This document shows, one piece after another, positions 44,030 through 55,915 of a stretch of 64,000 bases of DNA. Within the stretch, counting starts at the first letter, position 1. Each line of letters opens with the position of its first letter. The position numbers and the translations under genes are program-made. This DNA comes from Kitagawia praeruptora (lineage: Eukaryota; Streptophyta; Magnoliopsida; Apiales; Apiaceae). Location: assembly GCA_037693485.1 (NCBI GenBank), contig CM075349.1, positions 69,233,001-69,297,000 of the forward strand, read 5' to 3'. The notes beneath the pieces were generated by a model, which saw only the letters and a list, made by a program, of their open reading frames with translations, searched no databases and was not told the origin of the DNA.

Positions 44030-44570
44030 TGCATTTCATTAACTCATATCAAAATTCAATACATCAAGAATGAATTTAGGGACATTCCCCTTCCATTCAT
44101 GGAAACTTAGCATAGAAATAGAAGCTCTAGCTAACGTATGAGCTACTATATTCGTAGATTTATAAACAAATTGCACCTATACTTCATCGAGGTGCTGAAA
44201 ATCATCAACGCATTCAGCTACAAAGGAGTGGAAATTAGAATTTCCAGTGCCACGAATGCAAGCATCTACTAAGAGCTTTGAATCCATTTCGAAAACACGC
44301 TTCTTAAACCCCAAGCGAACAGTCCAATCAATAGCCTCCTTTAGACTTCGCTGCAATTTCCATACAGCTTGCGTGCAAAAATCGACCATCCTTATCTCTG
44401 ATCACAGCACCACTTCCTATACATTGAATTCCTGGAATAGCCGCTGCATCCGTATTAACTTTTACCCATCCCACAGATGGCTTCTTCCATACCTTGTCAC
44501 CAAGACTCTGACCTCGTTTTTGTTTCTCCTCCTCATGTTGAGCCTCTTAAATTCCTCGTTTTTGATTAAT
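44030..44570 (-). pseudogene. LINE-type RNase H domain fragment
   Basis: The minus strand reads KKPSVGWVKVNTDAAAIPGI (about 44490-44430) with the first catalytic Asp, then IGSGAVIRDKDGRFLHA, WKLQRSLKEAIDWTVRLGFK with a shifted frame, VFEMDSKLLVDACIRG with a further Asp, and VQFVYKSTNIVAHTLARASI (about 44160-44100). This is the RNase H domain found at the 3' end of plant L1-type LINEs and in related plant RNase H-like ORFs. Frame changes and the absence of an RT nearby mark it as a remnant. Confidence 0.8.
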
Positions 44571-44839
44571 CCTAAATTAATTGTTTGATTACCTAGCTAT
44601 TTTATGCTAGGCACATGAACTTGGAGATAAAAAGTATTCTTAATTACTAGTGGTGGGGTATATTGTACCGTAAAATATTAGAGAATCCAAAAAACTTTCC
44701 AAAATCTTAGATATTTGGTAATTTTTTTAATAAAATGATGAGATTCCATGTATATTCATATGCTTCACTAACTAGAATTAAAATGGGTCAACTATACATT
44801 TATATACTAATTCAATGATAACACATCATTGAAAAAAAA

Positions 44840-45080
44840 TTGAGACCCTTTTTTAAATCTCTAATATTACTCGTACTTAGAGCATCTCCAATGGTATCAG
44901 TTAAAAATGGTTGGCTAAATCGGATAAAATATTGATTATGTAAAATTTACTGGGGAAAAAAAATTGAGACCCTTTTTTAAATCTCTAATATTACTCGTAC
45001 TTAGAGCATCTCCAATGGTATTAGCTAAAAATGGTTGGCTAAATCGGATAAAAAATTGTTTATGTAAAATTTACTGAACC
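44840..45080. repeat. Tandem duplication of about 115 bp
   Basis: The block GAGACCCTTTTTTAAATCTC through GTAAAATTTACTG occurs twice (about 44843-44953 and 44964-45076) with few differences. The duplication includes the left end of the Tourist-like MITE, so one complete and one truncated MITE end lie side by side. Confidence 0.85.
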
Positions 45081-45386
45081 TGTAAGATGTTGTGCTCCAA
45101 TGGTATATTGGATATAATGTTTGGTTATACTGTAAATGTAGCAAGTTATTATTATTTCAGCTTGTTATAAATAGAATATATTTTTATAATGTAATAGATC
45201 ATAAAAAATCTTCCTTACGAACTTCTAGCGAGTTTGGCCAAATATAGCCAACGAAAACAGATTATCTATATTTTTTGCTAAGGGTAATGGCTCATCTGAG
45301 TGATTTTTTTTACATAATCTCTATAATATATTTATGATATTATTTATTTGATTTTTATTAAGGGATATTCTCCATTGAAAATGCTC
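45004..45386. mobile_element. Tourist-like (PIF/Harbinger) MITE
   Basis: Left end GAGCATCTCCAATGG and right end complement GAGCATTTTCAATGG, flanked by TTA on both sides (45001-45003 and 45387-45389), the target duplication of PIF/Harbinger elements. 383 bp, AT-rich, no coding capacity. Confidence 0.75.
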
Positions 45387-45389
45387 TTA

Positions 45390-46540
45390 CTCGTAGAGTC
45401 GTAGTGTATCTTGTGAAATGCAAGTTGGGCACGAATGTTCTGTTGAAGCTGGTTTCTAATGCGTTGCAAAAGGAATTGAGCATGGATTCCAAAACGTGTC
45501 CAAAATTAAACATAATTTGGAAGTTTATAAAGTGGAAGATAAAGATCGGAGAAAAGAAATTAGGTAATAAAGTTAGTGATTGACTGTTTGGTATTACATT
45601 CTTTTTTTGACAAATTTAGAGCAGATTTCATTAATGCTTTGAAAAAGATTCAATCGGGACAAACCCCCAATTGTTCATGTAACCAGGTTGAAAAACAAAC
45701 AAACTAACTAAATAATTATCCATTTTGTTTCCGGATTGCTTAACTAATTGAATACAAATATTCTTAAAATTAAAAATGAAGATAACAGTTTCCCGAGCAA
45801 ATCCAACTTGCATCTCCCTTGAAAATAGTAGCTTCACAATTGACCCTCACGTTAACTTCATGGATAGTGCAATGTTCAGAGGACTTAGTTACAAAAACTA
45901 AGCTTAGATACCTCATGTTATGAACAAATATTTTTTGTGAGAGGTGAGCACATGCGATTTTCACCACCGTTCCAAACGCACCCCAGCTATCTACTTGCCG
46001 AGCACCAGCTATAGACCTGCCAAAAGTGATGTTGAAGCAAGATATCCAGATCTCCCGGTACACCGTATAATTCATTTTCAACACAACCAACACATCGCAC
46101 AAAGCGAGACAATCAAACACACAAGTAATAACTCAAACATAATGAAACGAAAAAAATTCAAATATCTCGGAAATACACCAATTTTTAATATGATGTTAGA
46201 CCAGAGATTTTGAATCCAAAACTGAATTTTATTATAAAATCCGTGCTCTTAACCTCAGTAAATCTGAAAACTAAAGTGAAGAAACTCAAATGGATTTTGC
46301 GAGTTTTGTAGAACAAATCTCGATTTTATTGAAAGAAAATTGAAAAAACAAGAGAAGAGATGTTTGTGTGGATGGAGATGGGAAGAAAGGGGATGAGGAT
46401 GAAGATGGAGAAGGAGATGTTGCGGCTAGGGTTTGGGGAAGAGGGGTCAGCCGACTCTCATAAATCAAGTAGTACTACGGAGTACTCCTAAATTTTACTT
46501 TTCTAATATTAAACCGCAACTCCGCAAATTTCCGTTACTA
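45390..46540. other. Low-copy flank, no gene supported
   Basis: Contains a 116-codon minus-strand open frame (46120-45770) and a Ser/Pro-rich 60-codon frame (46468-46286). Neither has a motif I recognise, so I do not call them genes. Confidence 0.4.
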
Positions 46541-46716
46541 AAGTATACTCTCTCCGTCTCATAATAATCTTCCCGTTTCATATATCGAGACTGTTCATAA
46601 CAAGAGACAAATTACTAATTTAAGTCTACTTTATAAAATAAAATATAGTCATGAGTGATCTTGTTTGTTTCGTATTTGTGAGTACTTTAATACAGTAAAG
46701 TTTTTATATTTAATAC
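46541..46716. mobile_element. Truncated Stowaway-like MITE
   Basis: TATACTCTCTCCGTCTCATA at about 46543 resembles the Stowaway end (CTCCCTCCGT). The other end is absent: element B copy 2 begins at 46717, so it may have inserted into this MITE. Confidence 0.45.
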
Positions 46717-47170
46717 TGTTAACAGAGGAATTTGGTGATAACAAATTTCGGAGATTGCTGGAATAACGAATTATGAAAATAGGGGATTTGGGGTTTTGGA
46801 TGTTTGGGGCTGGACTTGAGAGGTGTTTCGACTTGTTAGATGTGTCGGATCCTTTTCCAAGATGCCTGCGTACCTTATATTTATAAGGATCAAGCCAACG
46901 CATTTCTGTTAATGATTGGTTTTTAATCCCTATGATTGTTAAGGGATGTATTTTGGGAATTAGTAGATTTTATCTCTTTAAATTATATTCGCGTTAGGAT
47001 ACCTTCCTGATTTGAAGGATATCGTTTGCAGATATTTTCTATCATTAATTGGAGATAATTCCTCGTTTTAGAGAGAGAAAATAACTAACTTGGGGATTAA
47101 GTTAATTATTATTAGATTCGTATTTGGAAATTTGGGAGATAATTGAGGCAACCGAAAATATGGCGTAACA
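46717..47170 (-). repeat. 3' LTR of element B copy 2
   Basis: 454 bp, TGTTAACAGAGGAATTTGG to GGCGTAACA, followed by the same polypurine tract complement ACTACCCCCAGTT as in copy 1. TATA box complement at 46878-46885. More diverged from copy 1 than the copy 1 LTRs are from each other. Confidence 0.9.
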
Positions 47171-47454
47171 ACTACCCCCAGTTCTTCAGTGTAGCTTGCT
47201 GCAGTGGAGAACTAAGCATGCTTCGATCTTCCAAATTTCTTGAGTCACTGAAACAGTTAGGAGATGAAGATTAGTAAATAATATGGAGCACCAAGGTGCC
47301 CGTAATATGGATGTAGATGTAAACGAGACAATATGCGAGATGTAAATAATAAGTTTTGTAGGTGTGAGAGAATGTATCTTGTAAGGTCATCCAAGAATTA
47401 TCCCATAAAGTCATCCAAAGCATTCCGAGCAATATCCTGAAAAATAATTATAGC

Positions 47455-47693
47455 AAGAAATACCCTCCTTCAAGGAGGTCGTATTCCTAAAAAATCTGAA
47501 AAATTTCTTCTTAATATATCTCGGAATACCTTCCTCTCGGGAGGACGTATCCTCATTCTAGAAATACCCTCCTATCGGGAGGTCATATTCCCAAAGTCGT
47601 ACCTTGATGAGGCACCGGAAGTACGGTTTTTGCAAGGATTTAATTATCGGGATACCCTCCTCTCGGGAGGTCATATCCAAATTCCAGAAACAC
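47455..47693 (-). repeat. Hairpin array of element B copy 2, left part
   Basis: Units such as ACCCTCCTTCAAGGAGGTCG (about 47463), ACCCTCCTATCGGGAGGTCA (about 47565) and ACCCTCCTCTCGGGAGGTCA (about 47654). The array is interrupted at 47694 by the solo LTR and resumes at 54436. Confidence 0.8.
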
Positions 47694-49579
47694 TGTAAGA
47701 ACCCTGATTTTTGTAATATTTTAAATATGTAAAAGCTTATGACATTGTGAATTAGGGACCTTTTGAGTCACCTATGTTATGTAATGGAATTGATTATCTG
47801 AAAATTTATGTTGTTATATTCACTGTGTAAGAAAAAGGGAAGATTGCTGAATGCAAGAGGCCTACTGCTATTAAGATTCATAAAAACTTGGTATTTGAGA
47901 GTTATTAGAGTATTAGGATATTTTAAGAGACTATGACAAGGAGTTATGGATATTTAAGGGATTTACACAATTAAGTACTTAAAGAATTACAAGGGAAATC
48001 TCTATGCGACAAAATATTACTACGAGGAGTTAATTTAGATACGATATGAATTAAGGATTGAGTGACAACCATTGGTGGAGAAATAAAAATACAAGGAAGG
48101 ATATTACATGCAAGTATCATGTAACAAGATAATTAGGAGAGTAAACTAGAAAGCAAAAAGCAACTAGATGAATAGTAAAAAAGTAGATGCACCTTACTTT
48201 AGGGGACAAGGAGGCATGGTTGGCACCTAGGAAGCTAGTACTAGGCTTGTAAACATGTGACTATATGCATATAACAATACATATCACAATAATACACATC
48301 ACTTTATTCAAAACACCCAACCAAAACCATCTCTCTCTCTCTCTCTCCTTAAGGAGCTCTCGGCCAAGCTCTTCCAAGGAAGAAGAAGAAGAAGAATTTT
48401 CTTCAACTTCCACCCACCCACAAATCACAACATAATTCCGAGAGCTTCCTTGTATCATAGTGAAGGTATGTTATCAATTTCAAAGCATTTCATCCATCCA
48501 ATCTTGAGTTATAAATTGTTAAAGTTTGGGTGAATAGTAACCAAAGTTTAGTTTCTTTTAGATCTTGAATTTTAAGGCTTGTAGGGACTCATCCAAGGTG
48601 TTCTTGAGGCTTGTAAAGCTCACCCAAGGTTCCTAGATACTCAAGAAGGTATAAAACTCTAACCACTCTTAGTCATGGATTGTTTATGGTTAATAATGTT
48701 AGATCTAAGAGTTTTAGTGCATATTTTGGTAGTAGGAGTTGTAGATGATGAAATCTTTACGTTATGTGCTTGTTATGATGGTTGTAAGTCTTGTACTTAA
48801 AGTATGTAACCCCATGTATGCTATAGAGACAAGTCTTGGTGGTTTTGATGGTAGATGTGATGTATAAAGTGAGTTCTTGAATGTTTGAGAAAAGATGAGT
48901 GCTGTGTAAATTCCTGGGAGCATGTACTGTCTTGTAGGAGGGTTTTGAACCTATAAATCTTGTCTCCCGAGGGCCTAATACATATGGTTGGAAAGATAAT
49001 TTCATGTAGTTTCTAGGAATATAAGGTTCATGTCCAGGAGATGTGTAGTTTTTGAGATATGGTCTGATTAGTGAGGAGTGGTTCTGGAATCCGAACTGCA
49101 CTATGATGCTGACTTGTGAACTGCATTAGGACCCCTAAAAATTATGCTAGTGTTATGAAAATTTGAGCGTAGTCATATTATACAGTTGTGAAGGCTGTCC
49201 AAAAATAATGGGAGTAAAATTTGTATTTTTCAATTTTATAAAAATGTTAGAGCGAAGTGCGCGCGAGTGAAAAATCACCTAGGAGGTTAGTTTAACGTAG
49301 TTTTAAGAGTACTCACTTGTGTTTCAAGTTTGAGGAATGGATTCGAGTTGAATGGGTAACGAATGTGATAAAGTGATGACATGGTCATATGGGAGGGTTA
49401 GTGGTCACAAATTGGAGTCGTTAAGTTGGTCTTACATGCTTTAAAACCTTACGATTAAGTAGTGTTGTTAACAGGGGCGGACCCAGGATTAAAGTTTAAT
49501 GGGGGCACAATATATAAATAATAAGAGAACTAATAAAAGATGTGTAGTATTATAGAGAAAAAGAGAAATACCTTATAAC

Positions 49580-51985
49580 TTAAATTTGCTCCCTTCGAGT
49601 TTTCATTTTCTGAAATCGGTCTATTACATCTTCATTTGTTACTCTAGCAAGGGCTTCCTTTTCTATCGCTGAAATAAGACAATCACTTAGAAAAGCATCA
49701 CCAATTCGATTGCGCAAATCTGACTTCACAAGCTTCATTGCAGAAAAACATCTCTCAACTGTCGCGGTTGCAACTGGCAAAACCAATGATAGCTTCACTA
49801 ATCGATACACTAAAGAATAGCAATGATTTTTTTTCGTTTCAACCAATACTCTAGCAAGATCACTAATACCATTCAAGTTGGCAAATCTTCCATCTACTTT
49901 CACATTATCAATATAAATTATCAATTCATGCTCAAGAGCAATCCTGTCAGCAGGACTAAAATCATTTGGATAAAACTCAGTTAACTTCATCAACTTCAAT
50001 GGATGAAAATCACCAAATGAATCACGTGGATTCAAAGAAGCCATACAAATGAGCAATTCAGAGTTTACCTCATTAAAACGGTCATTAAACTCTGCAATTT
50101 GCATATCCATAACAACATTGAAACAATCAAAAGAATAATAATGCTCATTGGTGATTCCAGTTTTTCTCCGCCGATTTTTTGGATTAACATAAGCCTCGGT
50201 CATATCTAACTTTTCAATGTCATACTTGTCACAAAAAGAAAATACCTTCTTCAAAAGAGAATCCCACCCATCAACTCTAAACTTTTGTAATTGTCGCTTT
50301 GTTGACTCCACTAATGAGATAGCATTCAATATATCTTGATCTTTTCTTTGCAATGCCTGTGATAATATATCTGTGAGCCCCAAAATATGCAACATCAAGT
50401 GCAAATAGAATACAAACTCAAATGATGTGAAATATATTTGAAGACCACTTGCTTGACGTTGTTGCACATCTTTTTCTCCCTCTTTTTCAACATATTTAAG
50501 CACCTCAATTACACTTGGATACAAATCAACCAAACGTAGAAGTGTTTTATAATGTGAACTCCAACGTGTATCTCCGGCTCTTGTAAGAGAAAGTTCTTGA
50601 TTCAGCCCACTTCCTGTTTCAAGTTCACCACGACCCATCTCCTTTAACAACCTCTCTCTTTGACTATCTCGAAGCATATCAGTCCTTTTGCAAGAACCAC
50701 TAACCACATTCATCAAAACCGCTATCATATCAAAAAAGTCACCAACAGCAAAATGTTTTTTCGCAACCGCCACAACAACCAACTGAAGCTGGTGAGCAAA
50801 ACAATGTACATAATATGCCGAGCTGTTTTCTCTCATGATTAATGTTTTCAACCCATTAAACTGGCCACGCATGTTACTAGCACCATCATAACCCTGCCCT
50901 CTCACCTGTCTTAAGCTCAAACCAAACTCAGCAAATAAACTATCAACAGCAGATTTAAGAGTTAAAGAAGATGTCTCTTTCACATGAACAAGACCCACAA
51001 ATCTCTCCTTCACAATTCCAGACGTGTCATCAACGTATCGTAAAACAACAGCCATTTGTTCTTTTTTAGAAATATCGCTAGACTCATCAACTAACAAAGC
51101 AAACACATCATCACCAATTTCTTTCATAATAGATTTGAGAATTTCTTGTGCAAAACAATGACAAATATCTTTTTGAATTTTTGGAGACACCATTTGATTG
51201 TTCCCGGGAGCATTTTTTAGTGTAACCTTACGAACCCTCTCATTTTGGTTCTGAGTATATTTTATCATTTCCAAGAAATTTCCTCTATGTAGTGACTTTT
51301 CTGACTCATCATGACCACGAAAAGGTAATGCACTATTTAGCAAAAACCTGGAAACATCAATGGAAGCATTCAAACGATTTCGATGCTCATTCTTGACAAT
51401 ATCACTTTGCTTATGAAAAGCAACGGCAATGGATTGTTTTTGTGTTAGAAGATCATCACATTTTTTAAGTGCTCTGTTATGAAAACTATTAACTTCCCCG
51501 ATATGGCTTCCAAGTCTCTCCGTTTTATTCCAACCACAAAATCCATCCACTACAAATGCATCACTCCCACCTTGTCTTCCAAAGTGATCTCTAAATAAGT
51601 AACAACACAAACAATAAGCTTTATCGGCTTTTACACTATACTCCAACCAATTCTTATATTTTTCATTTTCATACCACTCGGGATTAAAACGCCTATCTTT
51701 ATTTCCAATTTTTGTCTTTGGAAATTCATGTCCAAGTGGTTGACAAGGTCCTTTAATCAAATATGCTCTCCTTATTTCATCTCTTTGATCCGGATGATAT
51801 TCTATAATTCTTTTTCTATCAAAGGGATCCCACGGAAGGTCTTTCAAGTCAATTTTTTTAGGCATTACAGGACAATTACTTGGCTCAACAATATTAACAT
51901 TTGCTCTTAAGGATTCTTCCTCCAGATTATTAGTATCATCTAAGGTTTCAGGCAACTTTCTTTTCAATTTGAAATATCTTTCCAT
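49580..51985 (-). CDS. hAT transposase (TTF-type zinc finger, DUF4371), 801 aa
   Basis: A cut-and-paste transposase acting in the nucleus on its own terminal repeats. From ATG 51985 (MERYFKLKRKLPETLDDTNN): a zinc-finger region at about residues 70-150 of the TTF type (FPKTKIG, WLEYSVKADKAYCLCCYLF). A DUF4371 region follows with ALLVDESSDISKKEQMAVVL (first Asp, about 298) and RGQGYDGASNMRGQF (second Asp, about 365), then CFAHQLQLV (about 395) and DTRWSSHYKTLLRL (about 475). The C-terminal hAT dimerisation domain reads LVLPVATATVERCFSAMKLV (about 735-755) with the catalytic Glu region and LRNRIGDAFLSD. No stop or frameshift is seen, and both ends of the element are present. It could be functional. 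Confidence 0.93.
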   Translation of the reverse strand: MERYFKLKRKLPETLDDTNNLEEESLRANVNIVEPSNCPVMPKKIDLKDLPWDPFDRKRIIEYHPDQRDEIRRAYLIKGPCQPLGHEFPKTKIGNKDRRFNPEWYENEKYKNWLEYSVKADKAYCLCCYLFRDHFGRQGGSDAFVVDGFCGWNKTERLGSHIGEVNSFHNRALKKCDDLLTQKQSIAVAFHKQSDIVKNEHRNRLNASIDVSRFLLNSALPFRGHDESEKSLHRGNFLEMIKYTQNQNERVRKVTLKNAPGNNQMVSPKIQKDICHCFAQEILKSIMKEIGDDVFALLVDESSDISKKEQMAVVLRYVDDTSGIVKERFVGLVHVKETSSLTLKSAVDSLFAEFGLSLRQVRGQGYDGASNMRGQFNGLKTLIMRENSSAYYVHCFAHQLQLVVVAVAKKHFAVGDFFDMIAVLMNVVSGSCKRTDMLRDSQRERLLKEMGRGELETGSGLNQELSLTRAGDTRWSSHYKTLLRLVDLYPSVIEVLKYVEKEGEKDVQQRQASGLQIYFTSFEFVFYLHLMLHILGLTDILSQALQRKDQDILNAISLVESTKRQLQKFRVDGWDSLLKKVFSFCDKYDIEKLDMTEAYVNPKNRRRKTGITNEHYYSFDCFNVVMDMQIAEFNDRFNEVNSELLICMASLNPRDSFGDFHPLKLMKLTEFYPNDFSPADRIALEHELIIYIDNVKVDGRFANLNGISDLARVLVETKKNHCYSLVYRLVKLSLVLPVATATVERCFSAMKLVKSDLRNRIGDAFLSDCLISAIEKEALARVTNEDVIDRFQKMKTRREQI

Positions 51986-52121
51986 AATATGATATCTGTC
52001 ATTTGTAAAATAATTGAATAAACATACTCAGAATTTCACAGATTAAAACTAGACACACATAAATATACACTTAAATTTAAAAATAATGAAAAACACTAAC
52101 CAAATTTCACACAGATACACT

Positions 52122-52123
<2 letters not shown>

Positions 52124-52157
<34 letters not shown>
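52124..52157. repeat. (TA)n microsatellite in the hAT 5' region
   Basis: About 16 TA units upstream of the transposase start, within the element. Confidence 0.9.
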
Positions 52158-52159
<2 letters not shown>

Positions 52160-53292
52160 AGAGAATAGAATTATTGAAATAGAAGTATAGAACTAACCGA
52201 AGATTAGAAGATGGAGATAATCACCCGAATTAATCAGCAGCTTCTTGCAATCTTGCTTCTTTTCACTTTTCACTTTTCATATGACCTAAGTGATTCCTCC
52301 GATTAGGGATTGTTAATTTGTTATTTTACAATTTACGTACCTGCTTATAGCTATTCTCAAATTACTTTTGGACTGGACTTTGGTCTCTGGGCTTGTTGCC
52401 TTGTTGGGCCTAACTAGGTTTTTAATTTTTGAATACATGGGTTACTGGGGGCATACTGATTTATTTAATGGGGGCACACATATATGTCTTTAAAGTGTAT
52501 AAGTACTGGGCCGAATTTGACTGGGGGCCCATCCCCCCAGTGTGTACACTGTAAGTCCGCCACTGGTTGTTAAGGTACTAACGTAACAAGGCAAGTTCGA
52601 CCACCCCACCCTACCAAGGCAAGTTTACTTTTCGAAACTTATATATAAGGATTTTCATTGTTTTGTTTATAGCTTCCAAACGTATAATATGCTTATGCTT
52701 TACGAGATTATGTTGAAGTTTGAGATATATGCATATGTGTTTGTACACCCTTGAACTTAGAATGAAAGTGTTTTCTTCGGACAACGACTCTAGCAATAGA
52801 GGTCGTAGCGGTCCAAATATACTATTGACCGGGGAGCGGTATATTATTGTATCATGATTAAATTGCAAAAACCCGAAGAGTCATTCGGGAAGTATCGTAT
52901 AGCTAAGTAATTATTATTTTTACGTTGTTAAAAATACTCAAAAATATCTATCTTGGATTAAAAGCTTATTTTAATTAAATAATTATTTTATTAATTGTTT
53001 ATATTAAATCTCAAAATATCATTTATTAATTATTGTTCATTATTTTAAAGACAAAACTAATCCAAGATACCTTTAGCGTTTTCAAACTCGAACTCTTTCG
53101 AACCCAAAACATTTTCGAAAACCCCCGGTCAGGTTTTGCTTCTTGTACGTTTTTCAAGAATTATCGGTCGACTGAGGTCGAACTTCAACTACTCGAATTT
53201 TCTATCAAAATGATTTTTGACAAGAAAGAAAAAGGGGACTCTGGCAGGTGTGGGAATCGTTGACGAAAGATTCCCGGGATGTGTAAGCGGCC

Positions 53293-53649
53293 GTGAGCCA
53301 GGCGGTCCATCAATTATTGTTCTGGCCCAGGTGTTACCGAAGGATGATTACGAATGTAGTTTTCATCGAGGATGATTACGGATGTAGTTTTCACCCGAGG
53401 ATAGTTACAGATGTAGTTTCTATCCTTCTACCGGTAGAGAAGACCCGCGGATTGTTGGACTTGGTTGTGGCGACTGATCATCGTCAATCCTTGTCAGGTT
53501 TTTATGTTTTCTTCCAGTCCCATCCTCCACTTTGGAAAAATACTCAAACACTGCTTCTTGGGCCTAAGTGCCAAGTTGCCGATAGTGTGGTTTTTGATAA
53601 TAAAAATATTGACATCGTGCAGTATCTAGAACTGCAAGATTTTCTATAA
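53293..53649 (+). other. 118-codon ORF within the chromovirus LTR (solo copy)
   Basis: Sense-strand ORF in the LTR. An equivalent 118-codon ORF is present in the other LTR (59609-59253) with roughly ten amino-acid differences. It runs through a 27-28-bp tandem repeat (about 53340-53425, units like GAGGATGATTACGGATGTAG) giving DDYGCSF and DVVSIL repeats. It has no known motif. It may be a chance open frame in the transcript leader. Confidence 0.4.
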
Positions 53650-54435
53650 AGATTGGCACGTGTTAGTGCACTCTTGCAATTATTTCAAAGAATGAAATGT
53701 TTTTGAATGAGAAACCTTATAAGCTAATGGAAGGAAAGAGGTTTTGCAATAATGTATTCCCTGTACAGTATGTTAACCGTAGAGTGTTTTGCCTAAAATG
53801 ATATACTTATATGTATATATTTTCCAACTTGAGATATATTGAAATGGGAACCTTATAACGTATTCATATGTTATTCTTAAAGCTCCTTAGTGAGTATAAA
53901 TGTTTTATTCAAACTCGGACATATATATTGTCGAATTATGTTTTGAAATCTGAGATATATACCCATACAGTTGGGAACGTTTTCGAAATAAACCACATTA
54001 TTATTTTTCAAAATGGTGAACTTGCTGAGCATTATGTAGCTCATTCTTGCTTTATAAAAACTTTTCAGAAAGAGAAGAATTTGGTCAGTTAACTCCGCAC
54101 CAGCAAAAGAGGAGTAGAAGATTTACCCTGAGATGATTTAGTTCCTGATAAATACTACAGAGTAAGTCTGATAGGTTTTCAACTGTAATAGTAAGACTTG
54201 TCTTCAAGTGTAGTTGTATAAGTGGAAGTGCGTAAGATTCTGGATTGTATAGATGAATTTTAATATTTAGTGTTACTTTTGATTATCGTTTCTGAGGCTC
54301 TAACTTGTATGTGCGTAAGATTGAGGTCTGGATGGAGGTATTGTTGAGTTGTAAAGTTAATACAGGTATGATATGGTTGGATGGTGACGTGAAGACCTGA
54401 ATCTCTGACCTCGGATTTGGGGGCGTCACAAACAC

Positions 54436-54963
54436 TCTCCTCTCGGGAGATAATGTTCATGAAAATCGTACCTTGATGAGGCGCTGGAAGTACGGACATC
54501 CCCCCGGAAGTACGGTTTTTACAAGGATTTAAATTATCGGGATACCCTCCTCTCGGGAGGTCATATCCAAATTCCAGAAACACTCTCCTCCCGGGAGATC
54601 ATGTTCCTGAAGATCGTTATAGTTTTACTAAGACTCTCCTTAGAGGAGATCGTCTTTTCACATATTACCCTCATCAAAATTGGGTCTTCCAAAATATTCA
54701 ACTCTTCAAATAAGAGCCTTCCAAAATATTACCCTTGCAAAGGAGGGCCTTCCAAAATATTACGCCTACAAATGAGGGCTTTCCAAAAATAATCCAAGCA
54801 ATACCCACCGTAAAAGAGGGTCTTCCGAAATAATACCCAAAGGGTCTTCTAACGGAGTTTTCAACAAAAACTCGGTTTTTGCTTCCATTAAATTCAGAAT
54901 TTCCCAAGATTCTATTTGTTCTTCGTGTACCACGAATATTGCATCTCAAATCTTTAATATCTC
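54436..54963 (-). repeat. Hairpin array of element B copy 2, right part
   Basis: Units ACTCTCCTCTCGGGAGATAA (about 54433), ACCCTCCTCTCGGGAGGTCA (about 54543), ACTCTCCTCCCGGGAGATCA (about 54582) and ACTCTCCTTAGAGGAGATCG (about 54632), then the CTTCCAAAATA subtype with CTCTTCAAATAAGAG and similar stems up to about 54860. The last 100 bp are single-copy. SIRE-2 begins at 54964. Confidence 0.8.
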
Positions 54964-55698
54964 TGTTAACTCGAATAACTTGTAGAAGGGGGGGTTGAAT
55001 ACAAGTTATTTAATCGTGTTTGATTTTTGCTTGATTATATGAACAAGAATAAACGAATGAATCAAACTCTTGTTTGCATTAATAAGATCAAATACAAACT
55101 CTACCAAAGGTGTACAATACCTTTAGCAGCTGCTGACAATACAAATCTCTCTCTCTCTGTTTGTTTCGAACTCTCGAATACAAACCTTATACAGAGCTAC
55201 GCACATTCACTAGTTCGACTCACACTCTTTACAATGATATTGAGAGAGTATTTATAATGCTACCTATCAACTAATAACAGAAAAATATAATCTATACATG
55301 ACAATGTTCTGCCTTCTAGTCGATAGTTTCCTTTAATAGAAAAACTCTTTCCTTCATAATATCTTCTTGCTTGTTCTTCAAACAATGATCCTGTTTTATA
55401 GCACTTGCCAGTTTCTGTAGCATCCATAATGACATCATCAGTAACACGACTGATATCAGGATCTGTACACTGCATCAGTATCTGATCAACCATCAGTATT
55501 GGACCATCATCAGGATTTGCTCTCTGTTCCTGACATGTAGTCTCCGATACACTGTTCATTCCTGACTAAACTATACAGATAACTGTCTTACACATAAATC
55601 CTAAATACAGTGCTAAATCCTTTATAAGATCAGGATTACAAGAAGTATAATGTGTAAATTCTATTCTTAACATCACAACTTATGAATTATTCCTAACA
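54964..55698 (-). repeat. 3' LTR of SIRE-2
   Basis: 735 bp, TGTTAACTCGAATAAC to ATTCCTAACA. TATA box complement TATTTATA at 55249-55256. Upstream in sense orientation (55400-55530) lie four CTGATG words in ATCCTGATG and ATACTGATG contexts. Confidence 0.88.
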
Positions 55699-55915
55699 AT
55701 CTCCCCCTATTTATGCTTTAAAATCTGAAGCATAAATCTAAGTTGTGGATGTCAAAACATATAACAATACAACCAGAATAGAATTTATGAATGTAGAATT
55801 ATGAAGTTAAGTACCTCCTTCTCAGATGTAGACGTTTATCTAGTACTTAGAAGAAAGAATTTTAACTATTAATGATGCTCTTCCTTTACCACTTCCTAGC
55901 TGAGATTCACCACTG

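Larger units (their letters stand above)
49472..52565 (-). mobile_element. hAT DNA transposon, apparently autonomous
   Basis: Terminal inverted repeats CAGGGGCGGACCCAGG (left) and CAGTGGCGGACTTACAG (right, complement), with a perfect 8-bp TSD GTTGTTAA at 49464-49471 and 52566-52573. Size 3,094 bp. It holds one 801-codon minus-strand transposase ORF without interruption. An internal G/C-rich GGGGGC block near both ends (49500 and 52525) extends the inverted symmetry. Confidence 0.95.
47694..54430 (+). mobile_element. Chromovirus solo LTR, containing a hAT element
   Basis: Sense orientation TGTAAGAACCCTGATTTTTG to GGGGGCGTCACA. A perfect TSD AACAC lies at 47689-47693 and 54431-54435. Removing the hAT element and its duplicated 8 bp leaves about 3.6 kb, matching the LTR at 58475-62172. 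No internal sequence is present, so it is a solo LTR produced by LTR-LTR recombination. Confidence 0.93.

Noticed and set aside
45770..46120. 116-codon minus-strand ORF in low-copy DNA
   Set aside because: No recognisable domain and no supporting splice or promoter signals. It may be chance, so it is left as an unannotated frame.
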